From: Lichenostomus cassidix
Lineage: Eukaryota > Chordata > Aves > Passeriformes > Meliphagidae
Direction of reading: 5' to 3'
Assembly (NCBI GenBank): GCA_008360975.2
Contig: CM039182.1
Span: 46,698,491 to 46,762,490 of the forward strand
DNA: 64,000 bases
Both the position numbers and the translations under genes were made by a program. The first letter of the stretch is position 1, and the number at the start of each line of letters is the position of its first letter. Below, one piece after another: positions 38,166 through 52,022 of the stretch. A model generated the notes under the pieces. The model did no database searches and had not been told where the DNA came from. It saw only the letters and a program-made list of their open reading frames with translations.

Positions 38166-41100
38166 GTAAGTTTCTTTCTTTCTTTTGAGTCTTGATTGTT
38201 GGAAGTATATTGACATAGTTCTTAAAATCCATTATGATGACGTAAGTATGTTTTGCGTGATCTCATGAGAAAACATGGCTCTTCCCCTGCTAGACTAGAT
38301 AAATCTGGGTTGGTTAAAAAGAACATGTTGGCTGGTATACAAGTTGAGGAGAAGAATAAATGATGAGAACTGTATAGTTCCTTATCTTAGGAAAACAGTT
38401 TAGAGTGGATCTGGTCTAAAAGACTACTTGCAAGTACAACAAAAGTAATTTGAACTTGATTTTCATTTGAATTTAAAAAATGAACTGTTTTTATGGTTGA
38501 GTGCAACACGACAAACCTTGTACATAACCAGGCAGTGGGATCCTGTATGTCCTGCACTTCTGTGGCCACAAAACTGTGCTACAAAATCAAAGCTTTAATT
38601 TAAACAAACCTTTCTCGTTTGTACGGTTGCAAAGAAAACCAAATGTAAACAGTTTGTTCCCTATGGACTACAGAAAATGGGAAATTATAGTTAGTATGAA
38701 TGAATAATACCATTCAGAACAGTTCATTTAGGTTTCACTGATGACCCAAATGTGTCATCTGTCCTGGCAGGAAGTCTCATTTCTTTTTTTTTCTTGCTCT
38801 TTTGAGTACTTTTATGATAATGGACTGTTAGTAAAGTTGGGAACATTTGTGTGTAACTGATGCTACTGGATATATAACCCTGTTTTGACATGCTAATCAG
38901 CAAAATAATAATAATAGCTTGAAAATTGTTTTATAATAGCCATCTGTCACTTTGTTATCTAGCTTTATCTTTCTAATTTGGCTAGCTTGATAGTGCTTTG
39001 TTTTGTCATCAACACAATGAGTATCTTGTACAGACTTTATGTACATGTAGCGTGTAATATAATAGTACCATTGACAGAGTTAGAAATCAAGGGCAAATTG
39101 GTGAAAACTCAGTGTAGATCATCTATCTTTTGATTACAAAAGTGAGCTAGATTTTTTAAATTTGAGGGTTGCTTTTTTTCTTTTGGAACTTGACAGGTTC
39201 CTTTACTCTAGCATCCAAGTACATAATTCATTATGTGGTACAAAACAGTTAAGTCTGAAGTAAAATAAGTTTTTCTGCTCTTCTGCTGTGTGCAGATAAC
39301 AAGAAGGAAGAAGGGATGAAACTGTCTTCGTAAGTGGTAGATGTAGGGATGTGTTGGAACTGGAGAAAGTCTGTAAAATTACCTTGGTGTTCTTTTGTTT
39401 CCCTGTAGTACAATTTAAAGCAATTACATTTAGGAAAGCTGTAGAAAGCTGTGACCCTCAAGAAGAAAAATTGGTCCAAAATCAGACTGAAAATGAGATG
39501 TTGACTAGTTTTACTATTTTTGTGCTTACTACTAAGACTTCATTTGTTTACATGGATATCTGTGCCATTTCCCGGAAGCTTATTAAGAGAGGTGGCAGTA
39601 TTTTCCTAAATGAGAAATGCCACTAATTCTTTTCTTTGACCCCCAAGTATAGAAATCAACTACTTGAAAGTGAGTGTTTAAACAAAATGATGACTGATCT
39701 TTTTGTTCTCTGGGGGCATCTGGGGAGGAGTGGGTAGAGAAACTATTTTGCTTCAAAGTTAAGTGCCTGATAATAGTATGCCCTGAAAAAAAAGGTGTTT
39801 GTTTTTAAATACAAAGATGAAATAGTTCACTTGTGTTGATAAACACTGTAATGTAATCTGCAAGTAGATTGCTAGGATTGTAATTATTTATTGCGGTATT
39901 CATCCTGTGAGGCAGTGTATTCTAACTTGGTTTGAGGTCTTTAGCTGGCATAAGGATACAAATCTGTAATAGTAAATGGAATTATCTATAATTTACTTAG
40001 TAAAGTTAGAATGTAGTGCTTATCTGTGTATGGTCAGTCAGTGCTGGAAAAATAAGAATACTGGATGTATTATCTCTTGGAGATTGTCTAAAATATTCTC
40101 TTGTCCTTTCCACTACCAAGAGTCATGCATGCATGGCTACCTTTTACTGCAGATTGCACAACTACTAATCTGCTGGCTATGCTTTATTTGGAGCTACTTG
40201 GTGTCAGTGTGTTACCCATTTGCTCTGAAATGAAAAAAGAGAAAAACAGTGTTTGTGGTTGCTAAACAGGTAGAAGGAAGAAAACAAATCACGTTTGGGA
40301 TCTGTGATCTCTGTCCAGCTATTTTTAGGTGTATGTGAGGCTTGATATTGCAGCTGATGCATTTGTTTTCCTATTGCCCATTTAGCCTGGAATTATCAGT
40401 TAATAGATGTGCAAAGCATTCTATCTGGCTTTTTTGCCTTTGGAATGTGTAGTATGAAAAGTCACCAGAGCAGTGTTTGGGGGGTGATTTGCCAGTATGG
40501 TTGTACTGTCATGTGTGTTTCTACTGCTGTAGAAGCAATTCTGTTTTCAGTTTAACAGTGTAAGATATTTGTGACAGGGCAAGTAGAAAGCACAGCATCA
40601 AACAGATCTGATGTTTCTAATAAGAATTTTTGCAGGGAAGTAGATTAGTTTTGCAGAACCTTTCCTATGCCTTAAGTGTGAATGTACTCCATAAAATGCA
40701 CTCCACACCTCCAAGTATAAAAAGTGGATGCCAAAATACCTTTTTTATATTAAATGTTTTAAGAATGATTGAAAAGTAAACATTAATAGAAACTGGTTTT
40801 GCTCTGTAATATTTCACCATTATAAGCATTTCAACATTTCTATTCCAAACTGCATTTTTTTCTCTAAGGTGTATTGCTTCTTTTGTTAGTGTTTATAAAC
40901 TTTTCCTTATTAATCAGTTTTCTTTGATTTGTCTTTTATTTTCATGAGACAATTTCATACTAGTTATGTTCTCAAGGGCTAAGGAGTAGTTTTAATCGTG
41001 CTGCTTTTGCAAGCAAGTTGGTTTTGTAGAATAAGAACTCAAAAGCACCTCATCTGAGGATGTGACAAAATGGGCAGAAATATGCATTTAACTGAGCTTC

Positions 41101-43364
41101 ATTCTTGATGCTTTCAAAACAAGACGTTTAAGTAGTGGTTTAAAGCAACTAATTCTACATCTGAAGCATGAAAGCTCAGCAGTGGAAAAAATGTTAGGTT
41201 TGCCTTGGTATCCTGCTTCCTTCATAATCTTGGGTAATCTCTTCAAGTAGGAGATAGTTGTTCAAACACTTGAGAACCCGACATAAATATTTAGTCTGTC
41301 TGAAATCCAAAGAGTATTCTCTGTATTTCTCTATTTGGGTTTTTTGGAGGAAATGATGTGTATAAGTTAGATGCTTAAGAAAAGAAAATTTAGAAGTAAT
41401 ACCACTGTGGTTAGTAACTCAAAAATAAAGAAAGTTTTAATTGTGGAATTGGAGTTCTGTCTGTTTATTAATATAATTACACTTGCTTAATAGTGGGTGT
41501 GTGTTTCTGTTGTAGTATATATGAGGTGTGGAACAAATAGTTATTTTTCAGTGTGTCTTCCTTCTAAACACTGAGTCAGGAAATACCCTCCTTTGTTGTT
41601 CTTGTATTGAAATGACGCTGGTAACGTGATTTGAACCAACACCCAAGTAGATGCAAAGTCATAATTTTTAAAAATTCTTTTCTCCTGTAGACTTTATGTA
41701 CTTAAGAATGTATATTTGTGGTGATTTTTCCTAGAGCTATGTGTTTCAAAGTGTTCAGACTTCATGAGTCTTATTCGAAGCTGGACTTTTAAATTTCATT
41801 TTTTTTAAAGTCATCTGATTTCCAGAGTACAGAACACTTACAGTCGAGTGGCTTTCCAGAGGATCTTTCTACGTAGTTCCTAGTTCTTGAGCAACTGTTT
41901 GGCAGCTTTGACTTGGGAAGCTTTTTTGAAGCCTCTCCTATAGTAAATTGTCTGTTTTGTTTCCAAATTGTTGCTTTAGCCTTGTAGATCACCTGTAGAT
42001 TACAACTCAAAGGAAAATGCCATGCAATATTGTTGGAGTGCTTTATTTGTAATTATATGCACGCTCAAATGCTTTGGTTTAAACATGGCTTTTTGGCATG
42101 GATGCAAAGAAAAGGACTGTATTTTGCAAGACTTGAAGCTACATTAAAGAAGCATCACACCCTGATTTTAAAATGCTTTTATTGTTCACTGAAGAAAGCT
42201 TGGAGTGGTTTAATGCTGGTATCTTGTGGTGATGGATCGTGTTCTGATTAGAATTACCCCCTTCACTTGCTCTCTTTCTGGATTTATTTATCAAGCCGAC
42301 CAGTGGTACAAAGAGCCTCAGATACTCACAGATACTTATTTTTTACTCTACCTCAATTTTAATGCCAGGAACAAAATCATTTATTGCAAGATAGGAAGAA
42401 TGATTAAATGAAAAGTAACCTGTGGGTGGGCAGTACAACTAAGTAGGAACGGTTTTAGGATGTTGCCAGTTCTTGTTCATCTGCTATGATTTGAAATGCT
42501 CCTACTTAAGGTTTCAGTGGTGTCCCTACTACCATAGTATCTGGGTGTGTGTTTGGCTATTAGTGTGACCTTCGTTATCTGGCTGCTTAGGACCCATGAA
42601 TTGTCATAGCAGAGTGTCGAGTGCCTTGTGTGTACAGTCGGGGGAGTACAGTCTCGTGTACAGGACTGGAGTAGAAAAAGCGTATGATGGAAAAGAGCTA
42701 GCAAGATTTCTCACATGTGTCCTGCCTCCTTTCTCCCTGTAAGTTCACTTATTCAAGATACCTCAGTTCCTTTAGTTCTCTCATCCTTTGAAAACTGCTG
42801 TGTGCCATTGTACTCATTGGCTGCAGCCCTTTTAGGCTACCTGCATGGCACCTACCTGTCTGGTACTGCTGTGCCAGTGGGCTGGGACTGGGTTAGACAG
42901 CACTCTCCCAGTTCTTAGGGTACTTCTGTAAAGAAAAGTTGAAGTCTGGGTCCTTTAGAAAACTAGATTAAAAAAAAAAAATTAGGTTGCGGGGATTCTG
43001 TTGAAAGGATTATGAGGTTTCCATGAACTATAGATATAGAAAAGGTTGCTTTTAAGGTTACAGAATTCTTTAAAGAAAGTAAATTCATTGTGTTCCTCTG
43101 ATGATGCCTACAAAATATAAAATTTGGTGGCTGAATGCTTTAACACGTACCTGATGGGATGCTAAAGCAAAATAGGTTCAGTGTTGGAGAGTTGGCAGAG
43201 GTAAAACCCAAGGACATTGAAAACTAGTGGAATTCAGAATGGAGCCAATGTATGGCTGGAGATGACATGCTCTTCTGGAGTAGTCTCTGTTTTGGACTAA
43301 TGCCTCACCTATAGCCAACCTATCACTCCTTTTTGTGGAAAGATGTTGATAAATTTTTTTTTAG

Positions 43365-43439
43365 AGGACACAGTAGATAAACTGCAAATCTTTCATGAAG
43401 AAGTGTCTCTTCAAGATGTGAAAGACCAGAAACCTAACA
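43365..43439 (+). other. Exon-like segment, possible SEPTIN7 cassette exon
   Basis: A pyrimidine-rich acceptor (nine T then AG, 43352-43364, with a branch-like TTGAT at 43346-43350) and a GTGAGT donor (43440-43445) flank 75 bases. Read in the phase left by the 38063-38165 exon, all 25 codons are open, beginning E-D-T-V-D-K-L-Q-I-F and ending K-D-Q-K-P-N. The length is a multiple of three, so inclusion keeps the frame. Against it: inclusion would replace the first P-loop Gly by Ser, I know of no such septin isoform, and a 25-codon open run is not rare by chance. Confidence 0.25.
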
Positions 43440-46400
43440 GTGAGTTTACTAGCCTGCATGATTTTCCACTAAGGTACTTTCAGGTGAGAGCTTGAAGTAC
43501 ATATTCATGTGAGTACTTGGCTTCAGTTAGAAAATCTTCTGTCATACTTTTTTGTTGGTTTATGGGTGGATCTTATTTTTTCCCTCTTTTTCTTCTGGGA
43601 TGCAGTGAACTACAGTTTGCAACATAGTTGCTGCTTTTGCCTCTTTTGTGGTATTTTCCTGTTCCTTTTTTGTAGTGCTGGGGAAAGAAACCTGCCCTGA
43701 AGTCTAAAACCTAACGGAGAAGAGAAACTTTTTATAGTGTTTTGTTTTTGAAACTTACTGTTAGTGAAATTCAGTTAATCTACCTATTTGAGCTTATCTA
43801 GAAACCATAGCTTTTCAAATACTTTCACAAGTTACTTATAGCATAGTGGCTTTTAATCTTTCAATCGGAAAAAAAAATTAACCTTAATTGTTGTTAAGCT
43901 CATTTTAAATATTTTCCCCTCTGTGCAGTAGCTTAAAGATTCTAATGAACAGAGCTAAAGTTGGTTGGTATTAAATAGGATTGATCTTCCATTCTCATTT
44001 TTTAATTGTTTGCAATTACAGCATTAATTAGAATTGTAGTGCTTACTGGGTAACTTCTAAAGAGCCTTTGGATTTTTATTTTCTTATTAAATATTTGGAT
44101 GCAAAGCTTCTTGAGTAGATTGTATGAAAGCCAGCTGCAGTAAGGTGCCTCCTACTGGATACTTGCTGTTACACAACTCAAGTTCTGGCAACCAGCTTTA
44201 GGTACCAAGTATTAGTATATTAAACTATTGCTTGGAAAAACAAAGGAAATATCTTTGTAAAGCTTTGGCGATTGTCCGTAAGCTAAATTGATCTGTTTCT
44301 CATGTGGCATTTTGGTCAGATCCTAATTTCTCTATAAGAATTCTTTCTTTATGGGCAGAGGTTTTTGTGGGAAGAGACTTCTACTTCCAAGTGTGTGGAT
44401 GTAAACCCAAAAATTTGGCAAAAATCTGCCTGCAATGTAAATGGCTTTTGTTTGTTTTTAAACGTGATTCTGTTGCAAACATTTTGTTTTTTCTATTCCA
44501 TATATCATTTTCTTGTCAATCTCATAACAAATGCTGTGAATTACTTTACTGGGTCTCTAATAGATGAATTCAGGAAATTTTATAAAAACCATCTAATGAG
44601 AGACTGTGCTTTGCATTGTGTGGGTGTCATCTTCACTTTTGAAGCTTTGTGGATTTTTTCAGTGGCTCCCGACATAATTAATTCTGTCACAGTATTAGCT
44701 GCCTTCAGGCCATTTTGCTGTGTTTGTAGCTACATAAATACTTTTGTTCCAGGTGTTTTTTCATCTTACCATATTTTGGTTTATTTCTAGATAGAAATGT
44801 ACTTGCTGGTTTTGCACATCCAAATATGCGCACACGTGCACACAAACACACAGTTACTCTGTCGATATTTAATTTTTTGTAGTAGGCTTGTTCAATATGG
44901 TGAGAACGGCATTTGAACCTGGTCCTTGTTCCTGTTGATAACAGGGTTCTTGGTCACAGTTTAGTTGAAATGAATGAGTCTGGTATTTTGATACTAGAAT
45001 AAGGATAATCACGATGTTCCAATTATGCTTTTCTAGATGCTCAGATGTAATGGTGTTTAATGTAATGTGTGAACTTGGATACATCTTAGAGAAGGTACAA
45101 AACAAATGTTTTTAAAGATATGTTTTATATCTTTAATTGGTTATCAGATGGCCAACACTTGTTTTGATGCTACTCAACAGATTGTCCTGAGCTGTCATGT
45201 GCATGGGTAGGGTGTGAACTAAATGTTACATGTCTTGTAAGCAGTGACCTGTTAGAAGTCATATTAATACTGTTTCCAGTTCCTTAGTCCTGGATAATCA
45301 TGTTCCACTGTACTGCAGCACTGATTTTTGAAGCCATCTTAGCTACAAGCCTAGAGCGAGATTCAAAGCAGGAGTCAAGCTTTTTGTACAGACAAGTGTG
45401 CTGTATGAGTTTAAAACAGCTTCTCTTCTTGTTGGCTGAAAATGTTAGTCTTGCCTGCAGTATCAAGAAATACTGACAACCCTAAGGAATAGGTTCATAC
45501 TGTAACCAAAGTGATATTTTGGGATGGAGTATTTTTGGTCTAAATATCCAGTTGTATTAAAGCCCATGTGACCCATTAAATGTGATTCAGTATAATTGTT
45601 TTCCCTCTGGCTGATTTTGCAACAGTCAGTTCAGATCTCCCCTGCCAGTCCATTTGAAACAGTTAACATTTCTTCCATTTGTGTTATTTTTCTTTATGTA
45701 GTGTGGCTGTCACATGCAACTGTTTTGTTTTAGATTTTGGATATTTTCTGTTGAGTTTCTGAGCACGTTTACTGATAAATTAGAGTTTATACCATACTCT
45801 TGTCTTGAATTTCTCTTATTAAGGAGGATAAACATCTTCTAATGATACACCATATGAAGAAAAAGTATCTGATGGTTTTTTCCGATAGTTTTCCATACCA
45901 GAGTACTTAAGGCAGACTATTTAGATTAGTCAGTGGTTGCAGGGAAGACAGGCTGCTGAAGCTGTTTCATCAAATTATTTTTTTGTTTGACTTCATGTCA
46001 TCCTTTACTTGAATGCTGATTTTTCTCTGTAGGTAGTTTACCAAGAGCACAAATTTGAGAACTCCCATACTCTATCTTGGAATGGTGCTAAATTTATGTC
46101 AGTGTTGATTTAAGCTGTGTTAAGTTTGTAACGATGCCATTCAGTATAGTTCCTTCCCTGTGTTAAACTTGAAGTGAAAATTTTTGTGGGGGGGTCCCGG
46201 TTTCTTAATTAAACAAGCACTTCTAGCTTTGTGTCAGTGAAACTTTGATTTCAGTCATAGATGAGACCTTAAGCCAGAATTATGCTGATAACTTATAACT
46301 GGAACCACACATCTGTCAAAGTTAATGCAAACTGCATCATTCTGCTCATGAGACTTCTCCTGTGAAGGCTAAACAAATGTGTCTCATGGAGCGGAGGCTT

Positions 46401-49068
46401 CCTCAGAAGGGCAAAAATGGTCTGTGATTTAAGGGAATTAAACTCTGCCTTCTGCAGTGGAAGGGCACTGATAAATGTGGGCTGAATAAAGACATCAAGT
46501 GTCAGTTCTAATAGCATCTATTTTACTGCTTGGGATATGTGAAGTTGTGTTGCTTTCTATGTAAGATGACAGCTTGCTTTTTGAAAAGAATCTGGAGCAT
46601 TCCCAGGTGACATCTCAAACTGCAAACAGCAGTGGCTTTTAAAATAGCAGTTTTGTAGTCTGAGGTCATTATATGTTGAATTTTGAATTTATGGGCTAAT
46701 CCAGAATCATGGGTCCATTTTCTATTGCTGAGATAGTGAAAACATGGTGACTCAATATTCTGAAGTGGAAAGAAGTTATTGGATATCTGTGGAAGACTTT
46801 TCAGTACAGTATCATGAGCATTGTGTTAAACCGAGCAATTGAGAAACAAACCACGGCTGCAATATATAATTATCAGATAAGCAGTTGGTGACACTTGGTA
46901 AGTTCTAAATGGCATTCACTGCACACATCCATTAGTTGTTGCTGCCTTCATCCCCATTGCCTATGTCTTCTATTTTTCAAGATAGAAATACTGTGTGGTG
47001 TATTCAAAAACATGGTAGGGAGGAATCTCGGGAATATTCTGTGTTTATTTCATGAAAGATGTGAGTGGTTCACCTGTGATGTAATAATCTGGTAAAGAGC
47101 TAGTTGATATTTCACCTATAAATATCGTCTTAAACCCTATGATGTAAATCTGTAAAACATTCACTTTCTATCTGTGTTGAACTGTTATCTATTAATTTGC
47201 CTTCTGCAGAGTTTAAAGGGAGCTGTAGGTTTTCTGAGAGTAAACTTTATTGTCTTGAAAGTCAGCAATTCTCATTTACCATCTGTTCTTCCTTGGTTTG
47301 ATGTATGAGACAGTTTATTGTCAGTTCCAGTTATTTTATGCTCTGCTGTTTTCCTTATTAGCTCTTTTCATCTGCCATTGATGAAGATGGTTTTTTTTTT
47401 TCTTTTTGTTATCCCAGAAAATGCGTTACATGATATCTGCACAGTCTGTCAAAGAGGCTTTTGAGCTGTTCTTGTAATACTCTGCAGTAAAAATATTCTT
47501 CATGTAGGACTGCATTAAAAAAAAAAAATCAGAAGGGGCTTTTTAAAGGACCTGAAGATGCGTTTTCTTGGGTCTTGAATAAAGTGTGCTGGTGTTTTGT
47601 TTGACAGGCTAGCAACATAATGTTCAAGTTAGATTGTAATTATTTTTAAGGGGATGTACCTTCTGAACGTTTTAGCCACCAGATTCTAACCTTGTCTCTC
47701 CAGACTTCTGGCCAAAGACTTGGGGAATGTAGAAACCTTTGAGATGTTTGCACTGGTTTATCATTCACCATTCTTCTGTGCTCTCAGCAATGGTAGTTAT
47801 GAAAATAAATGATATAATCTCTTTATATTGGTCCAATATATGACACTCCCAGCTCTGAAGACGCCAAAGGTAACCTTGTTAGTACAAGTCTTCTGATGCA
47901 GAAAGCAGTAGCTTTAAACAAAATCACAGCCGCATCGTTTCCATGCTCTCTGAAGCCTGTGTGAGGGAGCTGGTGCAGAGATTGGTTTGAGCAGGACAAA
48001 AGAAGCCCCTTTTTCCATACCCCACCTGTGTTCCATGGCAGCATAATCTTTGGCCTTTTGATTAACTTGAGTCAAACTCCAGCAAAGCCAAACCTTGAAG
48101 AGCATGATCTTGGTTGCTTTGTCAAAACTCCCATATGTCGATTACTGTGTCAATAAAAATAGCATTTTACAGTAACTTCTTCTTAAAAGTTGTGTTGGAA
48201 TTTTTCAGTTTTTATTCTGTTAGTATCTTACCATTTGTAAAATTTTTGTTTGAATTATTATTTCAAGTGTATATGTATTGTCTCCTATTTCTTCCTGAGT
48301 AACTGAAAGTAAAAAACTAAACTAATTAGCAGTGCAGGGCAATGTCTTCTATCAATGATTTTGCAAGATCAATACCCACTTCTGCTACAATACAGGTAGA
48401 CTTTAATCCAATAATGCATGGTACTTACTAATCCACTTAATAGACTAATACAGTCTAGTGGTTGAAAAACTGAATCCATATTCTTTCTTAAGAAAAACAC
48501 TGTGTTTCTGAAATACAGTTCTTGCTCTGTACAATTGGATCCTTCTAGCCACTGTTGTTTAATAGTGAAGTCATTCTATGATCAAATACTTTTTACTGAC
48601 TGAATGCAGAGAAATTAGTTGAGATCTGGATAATGAGGCCATATTTAACCTTTAAATATTCTGTGAATTGAAACAATTTGGCTTGAATTATCATGGGTAT
48701 TTCAGCCTATACAATAAGTAAAAGGATGTGATTTTTATACACTGTTTGGCTGAGGTTTGAACTGAGGATAGTGCCCAAATTTTTGAGTGTGAATTTGTCT
48801 GCTGTGGTTGATCTATGTCAAATGGCAAGCATTCAGATAGCTGAATAAAATAAAACTGACTCAGAGGAAGTATTTTATGAGCTTTGCAGATACTTGGACT
48901 ATTTGAGGTTCTACTCATAAACAGCTTCTGCTTTAAGTAACAGTAAATGCATTTATTCTACAACTAATTGCATAACATTTTATATACCTATCTAATTAGA
49001 AAGGAGTTGAAACCTACTATTCAATTTAGCTATTATGCTAAGTAATCAACAGACAAACTTCTAGGCAC

Positions 49069-49094
<26 letters not shown>
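49069..49094. repeat. (TG)13 dinucleotide microsatellite
   Basis: Thirteen uninterrupted TG units are followed by a degenerate TATGTATACATA extension. It is likely to be length-polymorphic. UG repeats in introns can bind TDP-43 or CELF proteins, but no nearby exon suggests a splicing role. Confidence 0.95.
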
Positions 49095-49099
<5 letters not shown>

Positions 49100-49723
49100 A
49101 TACATATTCTTTTCCCCTATTTTGGCACTCTACTGAAGTTTTCTATTTGGTCTTTTTTTTTCCCTCTAAATTTCATTTCGAAGAAGTAATTTGCTTTTGG
49201 GGCACAGTGCAGAGTGCTCTAATTGTATTTCTAGTGCCTATTAAATGGTTTTGAGTGGCTGACTAAGACCAGACAAAGATACAGACAACAGGATAAGTAG
49301 GAAATTGGGAGGAGGATAATCTTAATGACAATAGATGAAATCATGACATGGTACTAATTTGGAGAAAACAGCTGTCTGTAAAGGTGGATGAAGAGGTCTC
49401 CAGTTATGTGCCTCCTGCAGTTTCTTGACTCTCCATCTACAGAGCTTTTTTTAAAAGGCTTCAGAATAGCTCTCCTGCAAATAAATGTTAAGCAGGCATT
49501 TCTTGCATGAAGTCCATGCCTTTGGTTTTGGAGAAGAATTTTGAGTTTAATAGTTTAGGGACCTGGCTGTTGATGTTTTCTTGCTTACTATTTGTAACTT
49601 TCCAAAACCACATACTGTTAAGAGGTCAAAATAAATATTTCTGTCAACTAGCACCATAAACTTTGAGAGGTAAGTGATATTTCAAGGAAGCATCACTGTT
49701 TGTTTGCATGCCTTTTTACAGAA

Positions 49724-49787
49724 TCATGGTATAATTCATTTGGATAGAATCTCTCAAAAGTCATCTGGTGCAGTCCCTGTTGAAGGC
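49724..49787 (-). mobile_element. CR1 LINE remnant, 3' end only
   Basis: The plus strand shows a decayed reverse complement of the CR1 3' terminus: AGAATCATGG, then ATTTGGATAGAATCTCTC, then AAGTCATCTGGTGCAGTCCC and TGTTGAAGGCA. The usual form is GGTTTGGGTTGGAAGGGACC, then GATCATCTAGTCCAACCCCC. Only about 65 bases can be followed. The sequence just beyond (GGATACTGGATTAGATGAAC near 49834) faintly resembles an L3-type tail but is too short to call. Confidence 0.62.
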
Positions 49788-51986
49788 ACTTTCATGTGCT
49801 TTTTGAGTATCTGCTTTTGTTCTCTGTCAGGAGGATACTGGATTAGATGAACTAAGCAAGGTCCTGTTTTGGAGTCACAGTTGCTGATAATTGTCTGATG
49901 CCAGTTGCATTCTTGAATTTGTGGTGAAACATAAACTCTCCAGTCTGATTATTAAAAGTACTTGACAATGTTTCTTTCAAATCAGTGTATGGACTCAGTA
50001 GTCAAAGCCTTTCCAAAGACAGCATTGTCATGTAGAGATGCATCATATGGATAAGATGCTGCAAAGGTATCTTTGCCATTCAGCTTTCTTATTTTACCAT
50101 TGAGGTAGTTTGTTTTGCCTCAAGAAAGGCTGAACTGCAGAAATGCTTCTATGTCATTTCAACCAGAAGTAGGGCTCAGGAAGATGGAAGATATTGATAG
50201 TTTGATGGGACACGGAAATCTTTGTGAATCTTAAAACCTTTTTGAATGTGTCTGTGGTTAAATTTGTGTCCTGACATGTTTTGCAGTTGCTAATCAGGTG
50301 AATTTAGGCCGCTCACAGTATCTGGTTAATGAGAAACTGAAAATATTTTACTCAAAAGTAGATTTATTTTTTTTTTTTTTAGCCAAAGATGAAAACAGAA
50401 TTGCCTCAAAATAGATAGAAATGAATAGAAACTAGCATTTGATTAAATGGTATAAAATGACAGTTCTTATTTGAATTACACTAATTTGAATATGCAGAAT
50501 GTGAAGACCTTTTATGGTGTTTGTCTTTTTAATAAATTGCTTCTGAAAAGATAATGCAATTAATGAGTAAACCTGTAGTTGATTATATTATTCCTCTAGC
50601 ATCTTAAAACTGACATGTTATTACATCTCTTTTTGGGGGGTTTCTGTTACTAGTAAGATGAACTGCTGGCAGATACAGAGAACTTTTTCTGCTTACTCAA
50701 AAAAGGCTGTGTTTTTCAATATGTGTATTTACCAGTTTCCTTAAAACTCCTGCTGCCAGCTTTAAAACAAAAATCAATGTAACACATGTTGAACCTGATT
50801 AATATTTAAATAAGTAGATTTATACAATGAAATCATAATAATATAAAGAAAAGCCCAGTAACCATGCTTCACTTAACATGTTGTGGTTTTTACTTGTGTA
50901 TTTCTAAGTGGTTTGATGTAGATACATCACACTAAGGTTAGGATATCCTCAACTTGTCAAATGTAAAAGTAAGCACTCAGGTTAGGGCTCTAGCCTCACA
51001 GTGAAGATGATTCTTTTCTTACTGTATTCAAGGGTTTTGGGAATACTTTTCATAACTTCTGTGTGCTGTTCATATTTGTGCTTTACAGAATGCTTCTTCT
51101 TGAGAAAGTGCCTGTATCAAAACATCAATAAAACGATGGAATTGGTTTTTTTGCTTTGCTTTTTTCATGTTATTTGTAGGTTTTTAATATGGAGCAGAAA
51201 ACTGCTTCCTAATTCTCCAGCTGCTGAGAACTACACCTTTGTAGATACAGTAAAGTCACATCCTAGATAAGTGTCACATCTTAAGCTGCTTGTTTCTGTT
51301 CATGCAGAAAAAACAAACCTACTATCCATGCACTTCAGATGAAGCTTGCAGCTGGCTATTCTTGGGTAGGAAGAGAGAGTGTCTTAGCACCTTTAACTCT
51401 ACAGAAAGATAAAAGATCAACTTTGACACAGAAATACTGCAGATTGTGGTGTCTTAGAGAGGTGGGTGTATGTGCCCAATTTAGATTGGCAGTAATTGCA
51501 GTATATTTCCCCATAGAGTATCTATCCTGTTAAAATAACTGGTTTTTTTCAAGTCACATATACTGATAGTATTATCTGAGTGACATGGACAACTCAGTTA
51601 ATGTTACCTATTTATTATGAAGAAGCATAATTATGCAGTTTGTCTTGTAATAAGCTGCAGCCTCAATTTGCTGATCCCCTTTTTTGGTTTTTATGTAAAG
51701 CCTCTTTATAGATGAAGTTTATGGTAGATGCTGTTACACAGGGATACAAAAAGATGTAAACTCAGCTGGGTTTTCTTGATACAGTGAGAAGCTTTTAAAT
51801 GAAGTGTCATTAAAAGAAATAAAAATAAACATTAAAAAAGACATTTTTATTTTCCAGCTAAGACTAAGATAACTAGAAGGATTATTTTTGTTTCTGTAGA
51901 TGTTCACATGTGACTTCTTAGTTAAAGTGTACCTTGAATATATTTATGCTTCTGAGAATGGGAGATCAAGGGCTGTGTCTTGCATG

Positions 51987-52022
51987 CCTGTTTAGTTCAA
52001 GCTACCTGTTTAGTTCAAGCTG
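51987..52022. repeat. 18-bp tandem duplication
   Basis: Two adjacent 18-base units, CCTGTTTAGTTCAAGCTA (51987-52004) and the same ending in G (52005-52022). They differ at the last base only, so the duplication is recent or conserved. Confidence 0.92.

Noticed and set aside
38234..38320. ATGATGA resembling a C/D snoRNA C box
   Set aside because: No CTGA D box at the right distance and no closing stem.
43097..43155. TGATGATG and CTGA pair resembling a C/D snoRNA
   Set aside because: Spacing is too short and the ends are not complementary.
44365..44790. 141-codon plus-strand frame with membrane-like peptide
   Set aside because: It starts with TTG and is Phe/Leu/Val/Cys-rich simply because the intron strand is T-rich; no family resemblance.
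49834..49870. GGATACTGGATTAGATGAAC resembling the L3-type CR1 tail
   Set aside because: Only about 20 bases match and the following bases do not continue the family sequence.
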